DNA of 64,000 nucleotides, taken from the NCBI GenBank assembly GCA_020632715.1, contig JACKFA010000001.1, forward strand, positions 620,001 to 684,000, read 5' to 3'. This document shows positions 25,549 to 34,600 of the stretch, piece after piece. A model generated the notes under the pieces. The model had not been told where the DNA came from. It searched no databases and saw nothing but the letters and a program-made list of their open reading frames with translations. Origin of the DNA: Deltaproteobacteria bacterium. GTDB taxonomy: Bacteria; Myxococcota_A; UBA9042; PHBI01. Positions within the stretch are counted from its first letter, which is position 1, and the number at the start of each line of letters is the position of its first letter. The translations under genes were made by a program, and so were the position numbers.

Positions 25549-26283
25549 ATGAGCGACGAGACGGACCGACCCAGCGACGACGCGGCGAAGAAGGCGACCG
25601 ATCCGAACGCGCCGCCCGGCTGGGAGCGCAACGCGGAGGTGGCGTCGCCCGAGGAGGACGAGGCCATCGCCGGGCTCGAGCAGGCCATCACGGCCGCCGG
25701 CAACAACTGGCTGAAGAACCGCTTCGACCTCGTCGAGGACGAGGAGGGCGCGCTCCACGCGCAGGCCGGCTCGAAGCTCGAGTCCTTCGGGAAGGAGGCC
25801 GACGAGTTCGTGCGCGGCTTCTTCCGCGGCTTCTTCGCGAAGACGACCGAGGAGCTCGAGGCCGACAACGGGCTCCGCGATCCGAAGGACGTCCCGCGCG
25901 GGAGCGAGGTGCTCGCGCGCTTGCTGACGAAGTTCAGCGACACCGTGACCGACACGTGGAAGGACTACGTCGCCGAGCACGCGCGGACCGTCGCCGGCGA
26001 GAAGCGGGTCGACGGGCAGTTCGCCGTGCAGCACGGCGCCGGGCTCATCCGCGAGATGGTGGAGAACCTCGGGCGCGAGTTCGGCGGGGAGGGGAAGAAC
26101 CCCCTGGCCGGCGGGCGCGCGTTCGCCGCGGAGATGCAGGAGACGAAGGCCCAAGGCGAGCCTGCTGCCGAGCCGGCGCGCGCGGCGGACAAGCCCGTCG
26201 CGGCGCCGAAGATCGACGTGCGCATCGACTACGGCTCGATCCTGAGGGCGCTGTTCGCGGCGCGGAAGAAGCCGGAGGCCTGA
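25549..26283 (+). CDS. Hypothetical acidic protein, paralogue of the next gene
   Basis: The product has 244 residues. The ATG at 25549 is chosen because GAGAGGTGGAG lies just before it; an in-frame start at 25519 lacks this. I do not recognise a family. It has a disordered charged N-terminus, a helical middle (LESFGKEADEFVRGFFRGFF, then TDTWKDYVAEHA), a low-complexity linker rich in Ala, Glu and Pro, and a conserved tail KIDVRIDYGSILRALF. The middle and the tail both align with the downstream protein, so the two are tandem paralogues. There is no signal peptide or membrane segment. Confidence 0.7.
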   Translation: MSDETDRPSDDAAKKATDPNAPPGWERNAEVASPEEDEAIAGLEQAITAAGNNWLKNRFDLVEDEEGALHAQAGSKLESFGKEADEFVRGFFRGFFAKTTEELEADNGLRDPKDVPRGSEVLARLLTKFSDTVTDTWKDYVAEHARTVAGEKRVDGQFAVQHGAGLIREMVENLGREFGGEGKNPLAGGRAFAAEMQETKAQGEPAAEPARAADKPVAAPKIDVRIDYGSILRALFAARKKPEA

Positions 26284-26318
26284 GCCCGGGCGGCCAGGCC
26301 AGAGTGAGGAGACCGGAC

Positions 26319-27365
26319 ATGGCGAAGAAGAAGGGCGGCGACGGCGACGACGAGACCCCGCGGGTCGTAGCACCCGCGCCGCCTCCCGAAGAGGACGACG
26401 ACGACGATCTCGACCCCATCGAGGCCGCGCTGCGCCGCGCCGAGCGGGCGACGGCGGCCGCCGAGGCCGACGAGGCCAGCGCCGGCGCCGCGAGCGACGG
26501 CGAGGGCGCGGACGACGACGACGACGACGACGCCTGGGAGGCGCGCTTCGAGGCGCCGGTCGAGAAGGAGCTCCACTTTTCGGGCGAGGAGGAGCTCACG
26601 GTCGACGCCTTCGAGGCGGCGGTCACGCGCGCCGTGAAGGAGAAGCTCGGCGACGCGGGCGCGCCGAAGGGGCGCCTCGGGGTCCCGCGCGGCGCGGACG
26701 AGCTCGTCGCCTCGGTCATCGGGGCGCTCTCCGGGAAGGACGCCAAGACCGCGCTCTCCGAGGTGCGCGCGGCGCTGAAGCAGCAGACCGTGGAGGCGAG
26801 CGCCGGGGGGAACGTCATCGACCTCGACGCCGCGCGGCGCGCGCGTGAGAAGCCCGGGAGCGGTGGGCCCGCCGGCGACGACATCGGGAGCCGCATCGGC
26901 GAGACGCTCAAGAACACGCTGAACGGCTTCTTCGCGAGCTACGCCGAGCAGCACGGGGCGACCGGCAAGATCGACATCGACGCCGAGTTCCTGAAGAAGA
27001 ACGGCCCCGAGCTCCTCGGGAACCTCTTCTCGAACCTCGCGAGCACGCTCCTGAAGCCCCAGGAGGCGCCGCCCGCGCCGAACGTCGTGACGCGCTGGGA
27101 GACCGAGATCGGCCCCGAGGTCGAGCTCGATCCCGAGGCCGCCGCCGCGCGCGACGCCGCGGAGGCCGCCGCCGAGGCCGAAGCGGCCGCCGACTCCGAC
27201 GATGAGGCCACCGCCGACGCGCCCCGAGAGCCGGCGCCCGAGCCCGCCGCGCGCGGCGCCGCCACGCCCCCGCCGGCCCAGGTGCAGGTGAAGGTGGACC
27301 TCGGCAGCATCCTCGCCGGCATCTTCAAGCGCCGAGCGCCACCCGCGAAGCCGCCCGAGGAGTGA
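26319..27365 (+). CDS. Hypothetical acidic protein with low-complexity regions, paralogue of the previous gene
   Basis: The product has 348 residues. GAGGAG at 26306-26311 lies seven bases before the ATG at 26319, 35 bp after the previous stop. The N-terminus is Lys-rich, followed by runs of Asp (26390-26540) and Ala/Glu repeats. A central helical part (LKNTLNGFFASYAEQHG, then GPELLGNLFSNLASTLL) matches the upstream paralogue. The C-terminal motif VQVKVDLGSILAGIF mirrors the other protein's tail. A shared tail after a disordered linker suggests a docking or targeting peptide, but the partner is unknown. No known domain is recognised. Confidence 0.7.
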   Translation: MAKKKGGDGDDETPRVVAPAPPPEEDDDDDLDPIEAALRRAERATAAAEADEASAGAASDGEGADDDDDDDAWEARFEAPVEKELHFSGEEELTVDAFEAAVTRAVKEKLGDAGAPKGRLGVPRGADELVASVIGALSGKDAKTALSEVRAALKQQTVEASAGGNVIDLDAARRAREKPGSGGPAGDDIGSRIGETLKNTLNGFFASYAEQHGATGKIDIDAEFLKKNGPELLGNLFSNLASTLLKPQEAPPAPNVVTRWETEIGPEVELDPEAAAARDAAEAAAEAEAAADSDDEATADAPREPAPEPAARGAATPPPAQVQVKVDLGSILAGIFKRRAPPAKPPEE

Positions 27366-27516
27366 GCTCGATCGGGGTGATCGTGCAGCGCACAACGCCA
27401 GCGAACCGCGCTGCGCGCGCATGATCGCGCGACACCTTCGCAGCCGCACATGACGCGGCCGGCCCCCGGGCCCCGCGCCGATTGTGTCGATCGCGTGACA
27501 GCGTCGCGACGCGCCC

Positions 27517-27545
27517 TTGAACCCACCGTCTTCCCTCCCGATACT
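27517..27545 (+). promoter_or_regulatory. Candidate sigma-70 promoter for the VTC operon
   Basis: TTGAAC at 27517-27522, a 17-bp spacer and GATACT at 27540-27545. The predicted start near 27552 gives a leader of about 34 nt to the ATG at 27586, which has GGAGGTGA at 27570-27577. The ribosome binding site decides this ATG over the in-frame codon at 27517, which would fall inside the -35 box. Confidence 0.5.
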
Positions 27546-27585
27546 CGATCTCCGGGGCAACGGAAGCGCGGAGGTGAGTCGACCC

Positions 27586-28389
27586 ATGGCTCGACGAGAG
27601 AGCGGCGCCCGCAACGGCAGCGAGGCGCGCATCGAGCGCCGCGAGTTCAAGTACCTCGTCTCGCGCGACACCGCCGCGCGGGTCCGCGACGCGGTCGCCG
27701 CCTTCTGCGTCCTCGACCGCCACGCCGCCCTCTCCCCGGACCACCGCTACACCATCGAGAGCCTCTACCTCGACACCCCGTCGCTCGCCCTCTACCGCGC
27801 GAACGAGGTCGAGCTCCTCGACCGCGTGAAGCTCCGCGTCCGCCACTACCCCGATCACCCCGGCGGCGACGTCTTCCTCGAGGTGAAGCGCCGCGTCCAC
27901 GACGTCATCGACAAGACCCGCGGCCGCCTCCCCCACGACGGCTGGCAACGCCTCGTCGACGACCCGTTCGCCCCGCTCACCGGCCCCGCCGCCGACAACC
28001 CCGCGGTCGAGCGCTTCCTCGCCATCCAGCACACCCTCGGCGCGCGCCCGGGGATGCTCGTCCGCTACCAGCGCGAGGCGTGGATGGGGATCCACGAGAA
28101 CTACGCGCGCGTCACGTTCGACACCGCCATCCGCGCCCAGATCTGCGAGGTCGCCGACTTCGCCCCCGACCCCGGCCACTGGCGCCCGCTCGACGACGCC
28201 TACAGCCAGAAGAGCGCCGTCGCGGCCTCCGCCGTCGTCCTCGAGCTCAAGTTCGAGAGCCTCGCCCCGACCTGGATGCAGGCCATCATCGAGTCGCTCG
28301 ACCTCTGGCGCCTCTCCTACTCGAAGTACGGAAACGGCGTGCAGGCCTTCTTCGTGCCACCCGAGTCGCGGATGGAGGCCGTCCGATGA
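27586..28389 (+). CDS. VTC-domain polyphosphate polymerase
   Basis: This 267-residue protein is almost entirely a VTC domain, which in yeast Vtc4 makes polyphosphate from ATP inside a basic tunnel. The expected basic and acidic strands are all present: ERREFKYLV, YTIESLYLDTP, LDRVKLRVRHY, FLEVKRRVHDVIDKTR, VTFDTAIRAQ and VLELKFES. There is no membrane segment in the protein. Bacterial VTC proteins are usually next to a DUF4956 membrane protein, as here. It is the first gene of a four-gene set with a HlyD-like and an outer-membrane-factor gene, which suggests the product or a related polymer may cross the envelope. That last point is an inference. Confidence 0.88.
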   Translation: MARRESGARNGSEARIERREFKYLVSRDTAARVRDAVAAFCVLDRHAALSPDHRYTIESLYLDTPSLALYRANEVELLDRVKLRVRHYPDHPGGDVFLEVKRRVHDVIDKTRGRLPHDGWQRLVDDPFAPLTGPAADNPAVERFLAIQHTLGARPGMLVRYQREAWMGIHENYARVTFDTAIRAQICEVADFAPDPGHWRPLDDAYSQKSAVAASAVVLELKFESLAPTWMQAIIESLDLWRLSYSKYGNGVQAFFVPPESRMEAVR

Positions 28390-28429
28390 CCGCCCGGGGC
28401 AGCGCTCCTTTTCGTTTTCCGAACCCGAG

Positions 28430-28447
28430 GCTTAAGCCGCGCTTAAG
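28430..28447. promoter_or_regulatory. Two GCTTAAG direct repeats with 11-bp period
   Basis: GCTTAAG at 28430-28436 and again at 28441-28447 are seven-base direct repeats separated by four bases. This is the geometry bound by OmpR/PhoB-type response regulators. The site lies in the 135-bp gap before the DUF4956 gene, about 78 bp from its start. CTTAAG is also rare in such GC-rich DNA. The regulator is unknown. Confidence 0.35.
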
Positions 28448-28524
28448 ACCCCCGCAGCACCGTGGATCTCGGGCTGGCGGTGCGCGCCGGCCGAGGCCGC
28501 GGCCCCGCCCCGGAGCAGACCGCC

Positions 28525-29208
28525 GTGAGTGAGCTCGACCAGTTCTTCCTCGCCTCGGCCCCCCCGAGCTTCCGGGCGGCGCTGCTCTCGCTCGTCCTCA
28601 CGTTCGTCCTCTCGCACGCCATCGCCGCCGTCTACATGTGGACCTTCCGCGGCATGTCGTACTCGCGCTCCTTCGTCGTGACGGTCGCCATCGGCAGCAT
28701 CGTCGCCTGCATGCTCATGCTCGCCATCAACAACAGCGTCGCCGCCGGCCTCGGCATCGCCGGCTCCCTCGCCATCATCCGCTTCCGCACCGCCATGCGC
28801 GACCCGCGCGACATGGTCTTCATCTTCGCCGCCCTCGGCGCCGGCATCGCCGCCGGCCTCCGCGCCTACGGCGCCGCCGTCGCCGGCACCCTCGTCTTCC
28901 TCGCCGCCGCGGTCATGCTCACCTGGATGGGCTTCGGCGGGCGCGAGCGCAAGGACGGCCTCCTCCGCATCACCGTCCCCGCGAGCGACGCCGCCGAGGG
29001 CGCCCTCGCGCGCGTCCTCCGCGAGCACACGCGCCACTTCGCGCTCGTCACGATGCGCGAGGCCGCGCAGGGCGAGCGCATGCAGCACGCCTACCAGGTG
29101 CGGCTCCCCATCGGCGCCACGCGCACCGCGTTCCTCCGCGAGCTCGAGCGCATCGAGGGCGCCGACGACGTGAGCCTCCTGCTCCAGGACCCGACGGTGG
29201 AGATCTGA
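28525..29208 (+). CDS. DUF4956 family membrane protein
   Basis: The product has 227 residues with about four membrane helices in the first 150 and a soluble C-terminal domain of about 80. The GTG at 28525 has GGAG nine bases upstream. Family features are the SYSRSFVVTVAIGSIVACML helix pair and the conserved loop GSLAIIRFRTAMRDPRDMVFIF. DUF4956 proteins are regular partners of VTC polymerases. They may form the membrane part of a polymer-making or polymer-moving complex, but no activity is established. It is followed four bases later by the HlyD-like gene. Confidence 0.85.
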   Translation: MSELDQFFLASAPPSFRAALLSLVLTFVLSHAIAAVYMWTFRGMSYSRSFVVTVAIGSIVACMLMLAINNSVAAGLGIAGSLAIIRFRTAMRDPRDMVFIFAALGAGIAAGLRAYGAAVAGTLVFLAAAVMLTWMGFGGRERKDGLLRITVPASDAAEGALARVLREHTRHFALVTMREAAQGERMQHAYQVRLPIGATRTAFLRELERIEGADDVSLLLQDPTVEI

Positions 29209-29212
29209 CGCG

Positions 29213-30343
29213 ATGGGACGCCTGACCACGAGAGGCAGCTGGACGCTGCGCGAGAGCGTCGCGCCGTGGCTCCTCTGGCTCGCCGCGGCCGCCTTCGCCG
29301 TGTACCTCTACGGCGGCCTCGTCGGCGGCGGGAGCCCCCTCGTCGGCTACGCCGAGACCGTGCGCGTCCACCTCGCCCCCCTCGAGCGAGCGCGCGTCGC
29401 CGAGGTGCTCGTCCGCGCGGGCGACCACGTCGCCGCGGGCGACACCCTCGCGCTCCTCGACGCCACGACCCTCGAGGCGAACCTGCGGGTCGTCGCGGCC
29501 GAGCGGGCGCGCGTCGAGGCCCAGCTCACCGCCGCGGCGGACGCCGCCCGCCGCGAGCTCGGCGCCGACGCCTTCGCGCTCACGCTCAACCGCGACGCCA
29601 TCGAGCGCGACCTCCGCGACGCGAAGCTCCTCGCCGAGACGCGCGCCGCCGAGCTGAAGGCCGTCGAGCGCGAGCTCGGGCGGCAGCGGCCGCTCCTCGA
29701 GCAGGGGCTCGTCGACCGGCAGGTCGTCGCCGACCTCGAGATCCGCGCGACCCGCCTCCGCCGCGAGGTCGGCGAGGCGCGGCAGACCGTGAAGCTCGTC
29801 GAGGGGCAGGTGAGCACGGTCGGGGCGCGCCCCGAGGTCGACGCCGACGCCGCCGTCGCGACCGCCACGGCCCCGCTCGAGGCCGAGCTGCGCGTCCTCG
29901 ACCAGCGGGCGCTCGCCCTCCGCACGCAGCGCGACGGGCTGGTCCTCCGCGCGCCCGTGAGCGGCGAGGTCGTCGCCGTGCGCCTCCGCGCGGGCCAGAT
30001 CGCCGACGCCGACATGCCCGTCGCCGACGTCATCGCCGAGAACCTCGGCCGCGTCGTCGTGTGCGTGCCCGAGGACCGCGGCGTGATGCTCGCCGAGGAC
30101 CGCCCCGTGCACCTCCGCGCCCGCGTCGGCGACCACGCCGACCTCGTGGGGCGCACGGTGAGCGTCGGCCCGGTCGTCGAGCTGCCGCTCCGCTGTCGCG
30201 TCGCCCCCGACCGCCCCGTGTGGGGTCGCGAGGCGACGATCGAGCTCGTCCCGCCGGCGCGCGTGACCCCGGGGCAGACCTTCGACGTCTGGCTCGACGA
30301 GAGCGACGGCGTCGTCGCCGCCGCGGCGACCGGCGCGCGATGA
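29213..30343 (+). CDS. HlyD/MFP-family periplasmic adaptor
   Basis: This 376-residue membrane fusion protein has one N-terminal membrane anchor (about residues 18-38), a first lipoyl half (VAEVLVRAGDHVAAGDTLALLD), a long alpha-helical hairpin (about 90-230), the second lipoyl half (LRAPVSGEVVAVRLRAGQIAD) and a beta-barrel domain. Adaptors of this family link an inner-membrane machine to a TolC-like channel. No ABC or RND pump is encoded beside it, so the DUF4956 protein is the only candidate inner-membrane partner here. Its TGA overlaps the ATG of the next gene by 4 bp. Confidence 0.87.
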   Translation: MGRLTTRGSWTLRESVAPWLLWLAAAAFAVYLYGGLVGGGSPLVGYAETVRVHLAPLERARVAEVLVRAGDHVAAGDTLALLDATTLEANLRVVAAERARVEAQLTAAADAARRELGADAFALTLNRDAIERDLRDAKLLAETRAAELKAVERELGRQRPLLEQGLVDRQVVADLEIRATRLRREVGEARQTVKLVEGQVSTVGARPEVDADAAVATATAPLEAELRVLDQRALALRTQRDGLVLRAPVSGEVVAVRLRAGQIADADMPVADVIAENLGRVVVCVPEDRGVMLAEDRPVHLRARVGDHADLVGRTVSVGPVVELPLRCRVAPDRPVWGREATIELVPPARVTPGQTFDVWLDESDGVVAAAATGAR

Positions 30344-31649
30344 GGCGCGGCGCGCGCTGTTCGGGCGTCCTCGCGCTCGCCGCGGGCGTCGCGGGCTGCT
30401 ACGCGCCGAGCGCCCTCGTGACGACCCCCGAGGGGCGGGCGCGCTGGGCCACCGACGCGCTCGCCGCGGCCGAGGCGCGGCCGGCGACCTGCCCGAGCGG
30501 CGCGCTCCGACTCGCCGACGCCGTGGCGCTCGGGGTCGCGCGGAGCCCGGAGGTGGCGGCGCTCCGGGCGCGGGCGCGGGCGAGCGCCGTCGCCGCGGAG
30601 GAGCGACCGCGCGAGAAGGATCCCGAGCTCCGCGTCGGGACCGTGCGCCTCGACGGGCTCATCGACGGCGACGCGAGCTTCGGCGTCGGCCCGCGCGTCT
30701 GGTTCGAGCGGCCCGGGACGCTCAGCGCCGCCGCCGACGAGGATCGCCTCGGCGCCGAGGTCGCCGCGGGGACGCCCGCGAGGGCGAGGCCGCCGCGCGG
30801 CAAGACGTGGCCCGCGCCTTCGCGCGCGCCGTCGGGGCGGGCAGGCCGCGCGCGCGCCTCGCGGGCGCCGAGCTGCCGCGGCCTACCGCGACGACGTCGC
30901 GAGGGCCCTCGCCGCCGGGAGCGTGAACCGGCTCGCGCTCGCCGACGCCGACGCCGAGCTCGCCGACGCCCGCTCGGACGAGACGCGGGCCGCGCGCGCC
31001 GACGCCCTCGCGCGGGCCGATCTGCGGCGACTCCTCGGCCTCCCGGCGAGCTGCGAGGTCGCGACCTCGAGCCCGCCGAGGCGCCGGCGGGCGTGGCCGA
31101 CGCCGACGCGCTCGTGGCGCGGGCCCTCGGCGCGCGCGGGGTCGTCGCCGGGCGCACCGCCTGGCTCGCCGCGAGCGAGGCGCGGATCTACCAGGCGCGC
31201 GCCGCCGCGTGGCCGTGGATCGACTTCGCGCAGATCGAGTGGTTCGCGTCGAGCGACCCGGCGCCCGACGCGTGGGGCGTCTCCTCGGCGTCGCCATCCC
31301 CTCTTCCGCTGGGGAGGCGGCGAGGTCGCGGCCGAGGAGGCCGAGGCGAGCGCGCGGCGCGCCGAGGCCGAGCTCGCCGTCCGCCGGGTCGCGGGCGAGG
31401 TGCGGGCCGGCGCGCGGCCTGGGAGAGCGCCGAGGCCGATCTCGCCGAGGCCGACGCCGCGCTCGCCGCGTGGCGCGCCGCGAGCCCCGCCGAGGCGCGC
31501 CCCGGCGTGCTCGACCGCGGCCGCGTCTACCGCGAGCAGCGCCGCGGCGTCACGCTGGCCGCCCGCCGCGCGGCCGCCGAGCAGGCCGCCGCCGAGGCCC
31601 TCGCCGCGCTCGAGGCGGCCGTCGGGCGCCGCTCGACGAGGCGCGCTAA
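30340..31649 (+). pseudogene. TolC-like outer-membrane factor lipoprotein, frameshifted
   Basis: The ATG overlaps the HlyD stop. The N-terminus is a lipoprotein signal ending GVAGC. Recognisable OMF helices continue to the stop at 31647-31649 but in changing frames: one frame to about 30775, then DAREGEAAARQDVARAF in a second, YRDDVARALAAGSVNRLALADADAEL in a third (about 30885-31060), then ARIYQARAAAWPWIDFAQIEW, then FRWGGGEVAAEEAEASARRAEAEL, then AAWESAEADLAEADAALAAW, then LDEAR-stop. One break, near 31300, is cured by adding a single C to the run before CTCTTCCGC, and another near 31630 by one more C. At least five shifts exist, either real decay or homopolymer sequencing errors. If intact it would be about 435 residues. 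Confidence 0.75.
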
Positions 31650-34600
31650 CGCACCTGCACAACGGCCTCACCGCCGCGTTTGATGAGGCCGCGCGCCTCA
31701 TCGACGAGCGCCTGGCTGTGCGGTGCAACATAGCGTCCGCGCGTCTCGGCGAACGCCTCGTACGCGAGCCGCGCGACGCCACCCGGCGCCGCGTCGAGGC
31801 GCGCGGCGACGAGCCCGGGCCGACGTCGACCGGTCGCCAGGGCGCCGCGAGCGTGCCCGGGACGGCGCGGAGCCCCCGGCACGGGATCGATGACGACGAG
31901 GCCGCCGGGTGCCTCCAGCGCGTCCGCGAGCGGGACGTCCACGAGCACCCGCACCCGCTGCCCCGCGGCGGCGAGCCAGGCGCCGTCGGGGTCCCGCGGC
32001 AGCGGCGCCCCGGTCAGCGCGTCGACGTAGCGGCGGACGACCGTGGCCTCGCCCGGGGAGGCCGCGCCGACGCCGTCGGCCCGCACGGTGCCGAGGACGC
32101 CGTCGTCGCCGCGCACGACGATCCCGTCGGCGGCGACGCCGTCCCCTGCCGGCACGACGACCCGGAGCCAGCGCCCGGCCGCGGGCGCCCGGAACACCCT
32201 GACGGGGTGGCGCCGCGCCAGACGCCCACCTCGGGTCCGGGCGCGTCACGCCGCCGCGCGCGCTCGCGGCGCGCGCCGTGCTCAAGCTCGCGCGTCACCG
32301 CGTAGACGGCCCACGCCCGTCGCCGAGCCGCTCCCAGCGGCCGCCGGCGTCGCGCGCCCGAGGACGCGCGAGAGGACGGCGGCGCGGAGGGCGTCGGCCC
32401 GTCGGTGGCCGTGAGGCCGATGAGGAGCGCCGCGTCGCCGCGGACGTCGCCGCCGCCCGCGCGGGCGAGCTCGAAGAGGCGGCGCTTCACGACGCGCGCC
32501 TCGCGGCGGCTGTCGCCGCTCCGCCCGAGGAGCGCGGCGAGGAGCCCGGTCGCCACGGGGCCGAGCCGTCGCCGCCGGCGGCGGTGACGAGGGCGCGGCC
32601 GCGCCGCCGGTCGCTGTCGCCGAGGTGGGCGCGCGCGAAGAGGCGGACGGCGTCGAGCTCGGTCGCGTCGAGGCCGTCTGGCAGCGCGAGCGGGGCGACC
32701 AGCGCGCGGAGGAGCCCCTTCCGGAGCGCGCGCGGCACGGAGAGCCCGGCGTCGTCAGCGAGCCCGACGCCGACGGCGGCGTCGAGGAGCGCGCGGAGGT
32801 CGGCCGGCGCGTCGCCCGGCGCGTCCGCGGCGAAGGCGCCGTCATCGGCCTGGCGCGCCCGGAGGTGCAGGAGATCGCGCTCAGCCGCGGCGCGGAGCGC
32901 GGGTCGTCCTGGCCCGGGCCGCCGGCGACCGCCAGCAGGCGCCAGCCGAGGAGCGCCGTGCCGCCGCCAGGCACCTCGAAGAGCGCGTCCACGGCGCCGG
33001 CGAGCGCGGCCTCCTCGCCGCGCGAGACCGTGACGACGACGCCCTCGGCGCCGCGGGGCCAGGCGAGCGCGATCGGGCCGTCCTTCGGGCCGCGCGCCAC
33101 CTCGAGGACGGCGAGCGCCGGCGCGCGCGGCGCCGGATCGGCGGGGACGGTGACCGCGACGCGCTGCGAGGCGCGCCCGGGCGAGGTGACGTCGGCCGTG
33201 ATCGCGAGGGGACCCGCCGCGAGCGCGGCCCCGACGGAGCCTGTGACCGCGAGGGGGCGCCCCTCCGGGACGCCCAGCGAGAGCCCCGCGGTGCCCGTCA
33301 CGCCGCTCCCGTCGCGCAGATCGACGCGGACCGTCGCCTCCACGACGCCGTCGCCGTCGTGAGCGAGCCGCACCCCGACCTCCGGCCGGTCGCCCGCGCG
33401 CGCGACGACGGGCGCCACCGCCGTGACCGCGACGTCCGGGCCGCCGCCGACGCCCGCGACGAAGCCCTCGGCCGCCGGCCCGAGCGCGACGGCCCCCGCG
33501 CGGAGCCCGGCCGGCAACGTGACCGCGGCTGCCTCGCCAGCGCCCGACGTGCGCGTCACGGTCACCGCGGCGAGCGGTGACGCGGGCCGCGCGCCATAGG
33601 TGGTGAGCATCGGATCCGGCGCGCGCGGGGCGGCGCCGCCCGGACGCGCCGCGAAGAGCTCGGTCAGCCGTCGGAGCCTGGGCGCGACGCCGACGGGCGC
33701 GCCGGCGAGGAAGGCGTCGAAGCGGCGACGCGCCTCGGCGAGCGCGGCGTCGTCACCGCCGAGGATCGCGATCGTCGCGCCACGGCCGGCGTCCTCGCCG
33801 GTGACCGACGCCACGGCCACGTCGCCATCGCGCTCGAGGGACACCGCGAGGCGCCGCGAGGGCCGCGCCACGGGCACGGTCAGCGTCGCGCGCCCCCGCC
33901 GCCCCGCGCCGGCCTGGAGCCACGTGACGGAGACCCGCTCGCCCGCGTCGGCGGGCACGTCGACGAGCAGCGGCTCGAGCGCCGTCCGCGCCGGACGACG
34001 CGCGCCGTCGCGCGGCCGCCCGTGGCCACGACGACGAGCGCCGAGCCACCGGGCGTCGGCGTGAAGCGGGCGAGCTCGAGCGGCGCGCCGGGCGTCGCCT
34101 CGGGGGACGCCGCGAAGAGGCTCGCGGGCGCGTCGGGAGGCCCCGGCGCGTCGCCCAGCACCCACGCGGTCGCCGTCGCGGTCGCGACCCGCCTGCCGCC
34201 GTCGGCCGTCGTCGCCGGATCCGGTGAGGCCCCGGCGAGAACGCCCGAGCGAGAACGACGCGGGCTCGGCGCCGCTCGTCACGGCCACGACGACCTCGTC
34301 GCCAGCGGTGTCTCCGGGGGCCAGAGCGCGCTCGCCGAGACGCGGACCGCCTGCCCCGTGACGGCGCCGCCCGCCGCGTCGCGCGCGACGACCCGCCCGC
34401 GACCGCCGCGCCGGCGCCCACCACAGCCGGCGTCAGCGCGAGCTCGAGCCGCGCCGCCGCGGGCTCGACCGCCACCGCGACGTCGGCCCGGGCGCTGGTC
34501 CCGTCGGCGCCCGCGACCTCGACCGCGACGCTCATCTCGCCGGGCGCCCTGGCGTGACCTCGAGGCCCGCGCGGCCGAGCGCGTCCGTGCGGCCCACGAC

